NCBI GenBank assembly: GCA_026745465.1
Contig: JACYXH010000177.1
Coordinates: 1,281,028-1,345,027, forward strand
Direction of reading: 5' to 3'
Length of the DNA stretch: 64,000 nt
Source: Lota lota
Lineage: Eukaryota > Chordata > Actinopteri > Gadiformes > Lotidae
The notes below the pieces were generated by a model. That model was not told the origin of the DNA. It did not search any database and saw only the letters and a list, made by a program, of their open reading frames with translations. Made by a program: the position numbers and the translations under genes. Positions 49,365 to 60,800 of the stretch are shown in pieces. The stretch's first letter is position 1, and each line of letters opens with the position of its first letter.

Positions 49365-52300
49365 TGTGATCTAGGCAAGCTACAGCCTATTCAGTATTGT
49401 ATTGGAATAAGATGTATAGTTTATACTCTTTTTATGCATTGAAATTAGATCTATCTTATTTGGTTTATATTCACAGTGCACAATTTTCACTCAATTTGAA
49501 TGCATTATATGTGCATGGAGCATAAATTCTGAGGACAACTAATGTAGGTCTACCTCATGATTTTCATGAGGCTATTTTAATTTCCACCCCCCCACCCCTC
49601 ATACATCACCCTTAATTACAAACTTTAAGTAGGTTAATCCTTAACCTTAGAAACAAACTGATTTTAGTTTGGATCTACATCTCCAAAGTGCATCATCTTT
49701 TTGGATCTTGATTCTCTTTCTTTCTTTCTTTATTTGTTAAGGCCTTTCATCTGCGCCTTGATATGGGCTGTCCCCGGGCTGCTGTCTATCAGGCATTAAT
49801 TTCTGTCCCCCAACACCCCCCGTCCACCCCTGCCCTCTGTGAAGTATGGGAAGATACTTGTGGGAGAGAGTGAAGGAGACCTTTAGTGGTTTTTTTTAAG
49901 TCTAGTTAATCGTTGTTCTGTCAAGACCAGAGAGATTAAGGGCTTTTAAAAACTGAACCAGACTTGAATGAGATATGCATTTAATACGTTTTCCTCCCTT
50001 GATTGATCTAGCACGCCACACATAGCATTGGCCCTGCCTTTTAAGAGAAAATAACAACCGCTTTCAGACCATGGCTAGGTTCACATCTAATTGGGAGAGA
50101 GAAACTCAGCTTTCTTTCTTCCATAGTTGTGCATTGTCCAGGGAATACATGTTGTTAAACAAGAAATAATCTATTTCTCTTGATACAATTCAGGAGCCAC
50201 ATGTGTGCTTTGTCTTTTCTACATGTAGGCTGTTTAGTTTAGCCAGCAAGAAATAAATTATTCTGTGATAATGTCAATTCTTCCTCCCCCAAACAACATG
50301 ATGGTATGTCCTTGTCCTTGATGACCCCAATACTCTGAACATTAAGTGGTTGCTCTCTTCTGGCTTGTTGAGGTGTCATGTTTTAAATTCTTACACAGCT
50401 CCCGCGGTACTGTCATCCCAGCTACTCAGGTTAATGCCTGGAAAATGTGCAGACTCACAGATATGGATCTGGAAGGGTGAATACATCCTGATACGAACCC
50501 GAGACAAATAGCAGATAAAACTAACAAGAACTGATTTCCTTTTACTAAGCTATTGGTAAAACAGCCATATTGTGGCTGCCATTCACTTCGATAGTTATAA
50601 TTTGCAGATGCCAAAAACTAGCATCTGCCTAGACACAGCTGAGGGGACAGAATGCATAGCACTGTGTCCTGTATTGAGTGCATTCAGATACAGTCAATAA
50701 CAAAGCAATTTAATCTCTGTGTCTATTGTGTCCCAAAGTATATTTTATGTTCAGTAGTATGGACTATGCTCAGGCAAAAGCTTTAGTTTTAAAATGCTAA
50801 TCTGCACTTTTCCTAATTTGATTGGCTAGGCATTCAATCTGGAAGACATGGGGGGAAGGGGGGGGGGGGGGGGGGGGACTTGGCACGGGACTATATCTGT
50901 CTATATTTCCATCCCAAACATCTCCTAGTGCCCCTTTTAATGTGCTTAAAAGCTGAAGGATTAAATGTGTACTATGGTCTTCTTTATAGGACACTATGAT
51001 AAAAAACTTGATATTATTACTATTACATGGAACATGTTCTAGTACTCGAAAATACTATTTCTTTACTTTACAAATACTAGTCTAACTTTAGCCGACCTTG
51101 AATATTCCTAAAATGTACAGACACAGTGCCGTGTGGGATAGAGATCAAAATGGTGCAGCATGGAAGTCAGAGTCTTCCTGTGTAAAAGGGCAGAGAGGTA
51201 AAATGGAGAGCAGCTGTGACAGATGCTTGCTGGACTCCTGAGGGGCAAGAGAAGGGGATGGAGGTGGTGTCATCCCCCATCGAGTAATGGAGACCTAAAT
51301 GCACTAATGATAGGGATGATGAAGAGAGCAGGAAGGATAGGGCTTCACTTTGAGAGTGGAATTTGTGTGGAAGAAGTGTTTACATGTGAAGGAGAGAGAG
51401 TGTACAGAGCTTTTAAACATTGTGTAGAATAACCTTGGGAGTAAACACAGTTACATAGTTTCAATTGAACAGCTGATATTTAGTGGTTTGATAGGTTGTT
51501 TGTTTCAAAATGGTTTATTTGACATGGGAGTATTATGATGTAGCACATCGATGGCCTTTTGGACATGTTGCCAACCAGCTAGAGAACAATGATGGATGTG
51601 TGGTTGTACTTATGGGACAGCCATTCAATCTTTTGCCTGCGTCAGGCCTTATCAGTCACAAGGTAATTTACAAAATTGATTTCATCAAAGGGCAACAACT
51701 ACAAATCAAATACATGGATGGATAGATGGACGCAGTTGACTTTTCAAATTGTATAATTCTCACAAAATGAGTTCACATCAGTTATGTGGCTGTTATTTTT
51801 CCTTTCCCAGCTGAAGAAATAAATTGTTGGTAAAGAAAAAAGAGCCTTGCCAGGTACTGCGACTGTCTAATGTTACACAGTTGAATAAAGTGAGGAATGG
51901 AGAAACACAGAAATTCCCCTCCTCGGAGGAGAGTTTCCATGACAACACAACAGTTTCCGCACAGACCAGGGGCTGCTTCCTTTTAGTTAGTAAAACTACT
52001 TGAATTTACATTTCGAGCAACCTGTTACTTCCTTTATGCTTGCCTTGTTCGGCGAGGTAAACCATTTTAGTTTAGATTTCCCCTTCACGTCCCTTGTTAT
52101 GAAGACAGGTGGTCGTTTATGTGTTTCAGGATAGACTATACCATTCACATCATAAATGTTTATTTAAAAAGGATTATGGTTAAAATGGCTTATGGTTAGG
52201 GTTAAAATAGGTGCATGTTGGGAACATTTCTAAAATATCCCATGTAGTCATTGTTCAAAATTGCACCTTGATAGCCACATTCAAGGGCACAGCTGTAATT

Positions 52301-53786
52301 TTCCCATGCAGGCAAATTATATCCTTCTAAACAAAACAGTGAGGGGTGTGAGGGAAAAGGGAGTTTTTTGAAGTAAATATGTAAATATGTAAATATGAAG
52401 AATGACATCGTGCCACCGGCCAAGGCTGACACGTGGTCTGAAGGAGATTGGAGATATAGGAAAGGGCTTGGATGATGTGTGATGAATGTGTCAACCTGTC
52501 ATGGTTGAAGACACGCACACAATAGCAACGGCAGTGATGTGGAGAAGATAGAGAAACCATTTTATTCCGTTTTTTCATTGTTATGGATTATGGAGGCAGG
52601 GTTAACATACAGACCCCTCCCTTATGCTGACTCTCAAGAAGACCCTTATGTCCATCACCTAATTCAAACCCGTTAAATTCAGCCAAACCAGTTTTGCAGC
52701 AAAACCAGTTCACCAGAGCTAAATAGTTGTAATTAATTAGGAGTTGCGAACTAACTGTGCACCGATTAACTTAACCCTTGGTTCACTAGTCTATAAACAG
52801 CTACATTTTTCAAACCATGGCGAGATGATAATCAATGGCAATTCTCAACTGACAAAAGGAGATTCAACAAAAGGCTGTCTGAAGGCAATCTAGCTGACAA
52901 AGACATGCTCTAACATAAAAATAAAGTGAAAGAGAACGGTTTAGAAAGTGTCCGATGCAAATATTTCAAACGCTGTTCCTCTAGTCTAGTAATGAAAAGT
53001 GGAAGGAATAAGCAAATCGCTTAAGAAACATGGGCATTTTAAAGCCAAAGTCGTCAGCCAGCATTTATAAAAATGTTGTAATGCATTGGTTTACAAAGAT
53101 TAGTCTGGCTCTCTGAAAACATTAATGGTTGGCTGGTTGTAAGGGCTATAAATAGCCCAGCCAATAGGCTAGCCATAATGAACTGTAAGACAAAATCTAG
53201 CTAACCTAAAAACACACAACAGAATTCAGACAACTCTACAAGCGGCGAGAAATGATTTAGGATTAGTTTAAATATAGTGCTGTATGGTGCTATAGACTGG
53301 CTGTTGAGTTACAGTTTTCAGGACGAGCTCCCTTTTTCTTTTTTTTTACATTTCCACACAAACCCAAGTAAAAAGGTGATACTCAATGGGAACTAACCGT
53401 AAGAGCATGGGCCCAACGGGTTCCAAAAGGTGTTTGTCGTCCTTTTAAGAGACAAGAATAAAAATGTATTTTGAATGTGTAGAATTTTCTGCTCAGACTT
53501 GGGAACCGAGAACTGCTCCAGTCAGACCCATTTAAATCCGCTGGACAGCTCAGGTGTGACAAAAAACAAACCCTCTTAGATAATAGATATTAGATATCCC
53601 CTTTGACTGGAACAATATGGCGTGTAGCCTACTGTATTGCGTTGGATATCTATTTCCACACGCTGTATTTTCCTTCCAAGGAATGACAGCGCTTAGTGGT
53701 CGCACTAGGGCTTCTGCTCGAGTCAGTCGAGCCACGAAAAGAGACTGTTGTGCTTAATATCGCTATGCTGTCGAATTTCCTTCGGG

Positions 53787-53981
53787 GTGGGGGGGGGTGG
53801 GGGGGTGGGGGGGGGGGGGGGGGGGGGGCTTGCCAGCAGAACACTGAAACTAACCTGCCTTATCTGTCACGTGCTTCACGTACGCCTCATGCCAGGAGGC
53901 AGTGATGTTACTGGGGTTTCCGCCTTAGAAAGTGGACTCTCTTTAATAAAACCACAGACAGTGCATATGCAGCACGCGCGC

Positions 53982-54056
<75 letters not shown>
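53787..54056. repeat. G-run and (GT)n cluster
   Basis: G-rich run at 53787-53828, then (CG)n-(GT)n at about 53974-54056, with CGCG ends on both sides of the GT tract. Alternating purine-pyrimidine DNA of this kind can form Z-DNA. Confidence 0.9.
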
Positions 54057-54063
<7 letters not shown>

Positions 54064-54385
54064 ATATGCATGCATCTAGCTTAGTTCGTCAATTTATGCA
54101 TTCATCGCAGATCATTGAGACATGTGCGAGGCATGTGTTCTTCTGTACATTTATAATCAACATTGTAGGCAGACCAAAGCATCCTGTGTGTGCCGTGTGA
54201 CCCCTTGTTGATCTCCTTGCACACTGACACACGCATTCAATCAACGGATGACGGTAGCTTAATGTGAAAAAAAGAAAGAAAGGCAGAGGTTTTGCTGTTG
54301 CCTTGACGACATCGAATCACAGCTGCCTGCTGCTATGGCATTGTATCAAAAAGAGGAGCGAGGAAAATAATCGTTCATTTCTGGG

Positions 54386-54557
<172 letters not shown>

Positions 54558-55230
54558 ATGGCAAGGGGGGACCACAAAAGCTTGCTCAGTACTTTCTTTT
54601 GCAGCAGCAGCAGCAGCAGCAAGTCTTTCAAACCTGTTGCCCTTCCCTGTCTGTAAGGAACCATTTGTTTTTTAAATGCATACCTGCTTACACATATACA
54701 TTACAATAAGGGAAATGCTTATTTTGACCAACCACCAAGCTCGGAGAGCCTAATGGAGGCAGAAAATAGGAAGCGAGAAAATGGGGAAGTGTGGGTTGCA
54801 AGAATTTCAGGCAGAGAGTTAGAGTAGGCTAACCCTCAGAGAAAACGACACAGATTAAAAAAAAGAAGAGAGAGGGGGAGTGTTTGAATACAAAAAGACA
54901 GAGATAGGATGATTGAAATGGTAAAAGGAATTAGAAGAGGTTGACTGCTCTAAATAACATTGAGCCAAAGGAGCCCTATAGTTGAGAGATTAGCTAAAGA
55001 TGGGGGGTGGGGGCAATGAGACAAAGAATATGCATCATGAGATTAAAGCGGTATTAGGTGACCTGGAGGCATGGCTATATGGTCGCAAAGGAGTAAGCAA
55101 CGCTCTCCATTTTCTTTCTTGTCTCGTCCCTGCAGGTCTCTAGAGGAACCGGATCCTGGTCTTCGTTGCAGTCTGATGTTTCTGTAAGAGACACGCAAAG
55201 ATCAAACAATCCCCCCCTCCAACACACAAA

Positions 55231-55242
55231 AACACACACACA

Positions 55243-55297
<55 letters not shown>
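55231..55297. repeat. (CA)n/(CG-CA)n compound microsatellite
   Basis: ACACACAC then (CGCA)n, then pure CA; a second CA tract follows at about 55383-55405. Confidence 0.93.
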
Positions 55298-55301
<4 letters not shown>

Positions 55302-55899
55302 TATTCCAGGTCTCCACAGGATGATAACAGTGCTGTTTTTTTTGCAAATGCTGATGATAGATAACAAAACAGCACCTAATAAACACACACACACACACAC
55401 ACACACGTGTGCACACATAAACACAATTAAATCATCACAACTGGCAAACTGAATGGGACAGTAATGTAAAACCTAAACCAATCTCTGATAGGCACTCCCC
55501 AACACACACACACGGCGCAGGAGGACCGATACTGCCTTGTCTCGTCCTCTGACACTCTATTCTGAGCCAGCTGGAGTGAAGATGGGATTGGGGGTTGATG
55601 GGTTCCATCTTCTTCTCTTCTTTCCCTGCCATACTCATTCTCCCCAAGGCTGTGTGTTTCCCGTCACGCTGTCTGTCCTCGCCGGCTAAGCCTTCATCAT
55701 ACAAACAATATATATCCTTGTCAATCCCTGTGTAATACTGCGATTACTTGGCTGAAGTTGTAGTTGTTTACCCTTTTCTGGTGACACAACAAGCCCCCAT
55801 GCTTTATGCTGTGTTTTCTAACCAAACCCTGTGTCACTGAACTACATGGATTACATGTAGTTTGCCTTCAACGTAGGCGGAGTTACGATTTTAGTTGTA

Positions 55900-57341
55900 T
55901 TTTTTCCGGGATTGAGGAGGAAAGAGTGGACGCAGGACGCAAGAGACTGTGCGACCGAGAAGCCTTAAATAAAGCTCTGTGAGACTCGCGCGTGGGCGTC
56001 CCTCCCCTAGGATTCAGCACATTAGCTTAACCCACACCCTGACCCGAGGCCAAGGAAACCAGACATGCGGAGAGAGGGATCTACCTCGATAGAGAAGTAG
56101 AGGACAGACGGAGACAAACAAAAAGTAGAACTGTGAAAAGATTAAGAAAGAAGAGAAGGGCGGTATGCAGAGAGGAAAGAAATAGTGTTTGTGTTTGAGG
56201 GAGTGTTTGAGGGAAGAGAAAGAAACAGCCAGACAGAAGAAAATAAACGTAGAAACGGTAAAAGACGTACAGAGGGGGAGGTATTAGTCTCGCTGAAGGA
56301 TGACTAGATATGCCATGGAACACCTTTAGGGCTGGAACAACTCTCTACTCCTCCCTCCCTCTAACCCGGTCTGCTAGCGTTCTCTGCTTTGCTTTCCTCT
56401 GCTACAGTGCAACAAAGAGAGAGAGAGAGAGAGAGCGAAGCGGAGGTAGTCTCGGCAGCCAGTCGGATGGCAGTGACTCTGAGTAAGGACTACATGCGTC
56501 GTCGAGAAGGATTCCACCAGAGATCTGGCATCGCTCCTAATACACTGACAGACAAGATAAGATCTGCGGCCAGAGAAACTGCTTCAGGACTCCGTGAGAG
56601 TGGGCGGCAATGATAAGGACAAAACTAAAGCCCAGGCACCAAAACTAATGCCAGAGACTTTTCTAATCCTCCTGGAGGGGGTTACAGCGGAGTGACCGTG
56701 AGAAAAGTGTGTTTCTGCTGTGCATGGGATGACCACAGAGCTCCTCCACGCAGAGACTGACCGAGAGAGAGAGAGAGAGAGAGAGAGAGCAAGAGAGACA
56801 CAGGTTTGGATTGGTGACCGAGAGAGAGAATCATAGAGCCAAAGCGTGCGTGTGGCAGCAAAGCAGGAGAACACAGGGCTTAAGTGTGAGACAAATACTG
56901 CATCCCGCGCCAGCGTCCCCATCGCTGTGTTGGCCCCAGCTCGGCCGGTAGCTGGAGGCGAAGGAGAACAGGGGAGGGGAGGTGCTTGTCAGGGCAAGGG
57001 AAGCCAAACAAGGCGGAGGCGGGGAAAGCTGTGCCCAGTCATCCCAGCCCTGCCGAACACGGCTGGGTGGTTGTTAAGGCCGGGCAGCCGGGGAGGAAGA
57101 GGAGGAGGAAGAAGCAGGGCTGGATACAGTGGCAGGCCAAGGGGTGGGGGCATGGCCGGGGAGGGGCCGCATCCCGTCCTCCACGCTGCAGCGGGACAGA
57201 CGCCCGGGCTGGGGCGGCTGGAGTCCCTGGGGTGGGGGCCTGACCAGGGGAGCCCCCTGGCTGTCGGAGCTCAGGCCCTGGATGGGTGGAGGTGGTGGAG
57301 CCAGGGGAGGAGGAGGAGGTAACATAGGCACGGATGGAGGC
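55900..57341 (+). promoter_or_regulatory. Likely st3gal2 5'UTR and promoter region
   Basis: Purine-rich, increasingly GC-rich sequence leads into the first coding exon, with several (GA)n runs (about 56405-56430 and 56763-56790) and CG-containing GC boxes (GGGGCGG-like at about 57210). A TTAAATAAAG near 55966 could be a TATA-like box, but its spacing to the gene is unproven. I found no stop-free coding exon homologous to anything here. Exact transcription start and any untranslated exon boundaries are not determined. Confidence 0.35.
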
Positions 57342-57722
57342 ATGGAGAAGGGGAGCGAGAGAGGAGGAGGAGGGGGGGGCGTGAGGTGCTCCAGGAGAGC
57401 GTGCGTCCTGTTGAGCTCGCTGGCCGTGGTCTTCCTCACCTCACTCTTCTTCTCCGTGTCGCTGCGCGGCGCCGTGGGCTTCAACTACCTGGAAGCGCCC
57501 GGGTGGGAGGAGTCTCGGCGAGTGAAGCTGGTGCCCAGCTACGCCGGCGCCCACCAACTGCCGCTGCCCGACAGCCCCCAGCAGAGAACGTGCGCCTGCC
57601 CGCGCTGTGTGGGCGACCCGGGGGTCTCCGACTGGTTCGATGAGAACTACGAGCCGGACATTGCTCCGGTGTGGACCAAGGACAACATTGAGCTGCCCTC
57701 AGATGTGTACTACTGGTGGGTG
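57342..57722 (+). CDS. st3gal2: st3gal2 first coding exon
   Basis: 127 codons. The anchor [19 protein letters not shown] follows basic VRCSRRA; then come the stem, the CACPRC pair and VYYWWV at the donor GTG|gtaagt. Two in-frame ATGs precede the anchor: 57342 (purine at -3, G at +4) and 57282 (poorer context). I chose 57342, which gives a 13-residue Gly-rich tail before VRCS. The position matching Met1 of human ST3GAL2 (MKCS) is a GTG here. The exon is very GC-rich, unlike the AT-rich flanks. Confidence 0.85.
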
Positions 57723-57837
57723 GTAAGTCACTGCAGCATCATGTACTTTACGTCACGTGAGGGAGGGCTTTGTGTACATTAACAAGGATGGCTGCGATAT
57801 TGTACGTTTGTGCTTGTATTTTGATGATGGATGAAGC

Positions 57838-57869
<32 letters not shown>

Positions 57870-60800
57870 TTAAAAATGACTTCCCTGTTTTATTTTTGTG
57901 TGTGCGCATCTATGAATGCCACTGTGTCTGTCTGTATCTATTTGTGTGTACGTGTGGGTGTGTGCTCACCCCATTTCAATTTCTTTTCTAATCTTCCTAA
58001 TTTTGCTCTTTTTGGGTAGCATTGTGGCGCCAGCTCGATTGCGAGAGAAAGAGAGAGAGACAGAGACAAACAGAAAGACATAGAGAAAGAGAGAGAGAGA
58101 GAGAACCAGACGTACTACAAGCACTTACTTAAATTATACTTGGTGTGGGTGTAGGCGGGTACGTGACTGCTTTTGACACGTTGACCCACTGGTGTTAAAA
58201 GCAACGCTCAAGGACACCTCAGTAGCGTGTGCCCAGAGGAGGTGGGGGATTGAACGAGCAGACCTCCATTTGCTGGACATCTGCTCTGAATCCTGGTAAA
58301 GGGAGGGAGGGGGCGGGGGTGGTAGCCCGGGATGTGAGACTGGAAAGAAATATAAAAGAGTGAGAGACGGAATGAAGAAAACATGCACAGGGACCTGAAG
58401 AGGAACAAATAATGACAGATTTGGGAGATGATGAAGAGGAGCGGGACGAAAGTTATGAAAAAGGGTCAAACATGGCAGAGAAGAGAGCAAGGGAACGGAT
58501 TGGACAGAGGATTAATTAAAGGAGAAAAGCAGGCTTGAGGGGAGGGTTGTAAACAGAGAGCAAGGAGGAGGGATGGACAGAGCCAGGGAATACAGCCCTG
58601 GAGAGAAATGACTAGTTTAAAGGCCATGATTTACGGCATTAAACATACTGCTCTCTTAGGAGTGCTTTAATCTCAGATCAAACACACATCTTCCCACAAT
58701 TTCCCTTTAAACCCAGATCTCCCTTCCTTTAGAGAAACATTCTACCATCCATCAAAAAGTGAGGATATATCCCCTAGTAGAGGAAATATCGACTATGCAG
58801 AAGCCTTGAGTGAACTGTTATATAACTGTAAACCTTTCTGTTCTGTTCAGCTGCTTTCTACCTATTTGTCCAGATGGTACAAAATGTTCTTCATAAAAAG
58901 TGTCAACAAACTGTCTCTGCTGGCATCGTGAAGCTTGAAGAACATTCTGCACTTGGAGCTCAGCTTTTTGATGATCTGAAACTGATCATGAATGAATAAT
59001 AATGAAGCACTGAGCATAATGTTCTCTAGCTGTGTGCATCTTTGTTAAAGGTGAGCATACCCAGTTAAGCATTAGTGATGCTGGTGGCGGTGGGGAAATA
59101 ATCCAGTGGATTCCTGCATATACGCACGCAGTCTTCTTCAAATAAACATTTTCTTATGTGTTTTGGCGGGGGCTCAAATAGAACAGAGATTAGGGAGAAC
59201 ATAGTGTGAGTAGGACCAAAAAAATTGAGGAAAATTCAAATGAAACAAGGCCAAAAGCTTTGTGATTATCATATGGCTGAAACTGTCACCACAAACGCTT
59301 GCACATTTTGTAGCCTTTGTGTTGTTGTAGCCACAGGAGTCCGTCAGTAGGCACAGCTAGCGATTCAAGCCCTTACCACTGGCCAAGGTACCAAGGTGAA
59401 ACAAGGTACCTAATCTGATACCTTGTTTCCAGATATATCCACACATATAGTGTCTGAGACACGTCTCAGTTGCTGCTGCTGCTGCTGCTGCATTAAACAT
59501 GCGTCACCACACAGTAACCACAGAGACTGGACTGAGCTACAATATCTACATTCCACACCCATGCATTGGACATCCATTTTCTTACTTTAAGATGAGCGTG
59601 CATCATCGAGATGAATAATAATAAATAAATTGTGGAGAGACAACCCCGTTTTGGATTTAAAATGGAGGGAAAGCTTGCTTATTCCATATGGAAACACATG
59701 TATCCATTGTTGTTTGATTGAGGGGAGCAGAGTTGTGTGGCAGTTTTCCATGACAATGTCGCCATGTTAATCATCATGTGGGTGACAATTGGAATGAGGT
59801 CGCTCAGAACTGGAAAAAATTGACTTGGAAAAAACTCGAAGACAAACTGGAAGGGAAGTGGGAATGGATAGAGATGGATTTGTTGATGAAATATATGTAG
59901 AGAAAACTTTAACCATTGGATGAAACCTTTTGAAGAAGTGGACATGAAATTCACAATGAATCCTAGGCATGCGAACGCCACATAGACATTGAAGATGTGT
60001 TCAGACATTGAATACCATGCGTTATGTCCCATAGGAGGGTTGAGCAAAGGCTGAATCAACCAAACTGGCCATAAACACTTCAAAAGCAATCGTCTTATGA
60101 GAGGGAAGCTAGGAAAAAGGAAAAGCAAACAAAGACTAACACGATGATCAAATCATGACAGAATAATCAGAAGACAAAGACAATAAAAAAGATAAGTAAG
60201 ATTAGCTGGGTTGTACTCTCATTTTAGTTTCCACAGCTGTTTGGGCTTTTGGGAAGTTTGGGAGTTTTGTTAAAATGTATTATATATATATATATATATA
60301 TTTGTTTTATACTGGCATTTATTTCCCTTTTTCTTTATTTGCTCACCGTTACCATTTCCATATCCTGTTTGTGCTTTATGTCCATCTGGGCCCTCTGTTT
60401 GTTTACCCTGACCCACTGCTGTGCTGGCCTATGTGGGACCTGCCGCTGACATGGCCTTTCCTTAGCCATAACATAAACACATGTGGTCATGAAACAGATG
60501 TGACCGTGTGATCATGAAACACTAGGCTCCCACAGGCCCAGATGCAGAATAGGGTTGATATTGAACCTAACATTGGACCTTGCTCGATTGTTTCTCTTTG
60601 TAGATGCTACAACCCCAGTTCAAGCCCCACAGTATCCACCAGGTGCTACTGAGGTTGTTCCAGGTAATGTTTATTACTCCTACGCTTCTCTCTTTAATTC
60701 AAGGATTTAAGTGGAACCAGCATGCAATCAATGCCTTAACACACTAATGCCCTTGGGCGGACTGGAGGTGGTGCTTTCAGTTTTATTCAAAGGAAGCAAT

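Noticed and set aside
57129-57341. Longer st3gal2 N-terminus starting at 57129
   Set aside because: The frame opens with GTG there, not ATG, and the added sequence is low-complexity Gly/Arg; ATG 57342 has a better context and position.
57074-57484. 136-codon minus-strand frame rich in proline and serine
   Set aside because: Antisense shadow of the GC-rich st3gal2 first exon and its 5'UTR; the plus strand has clear sialyltransferase homology.
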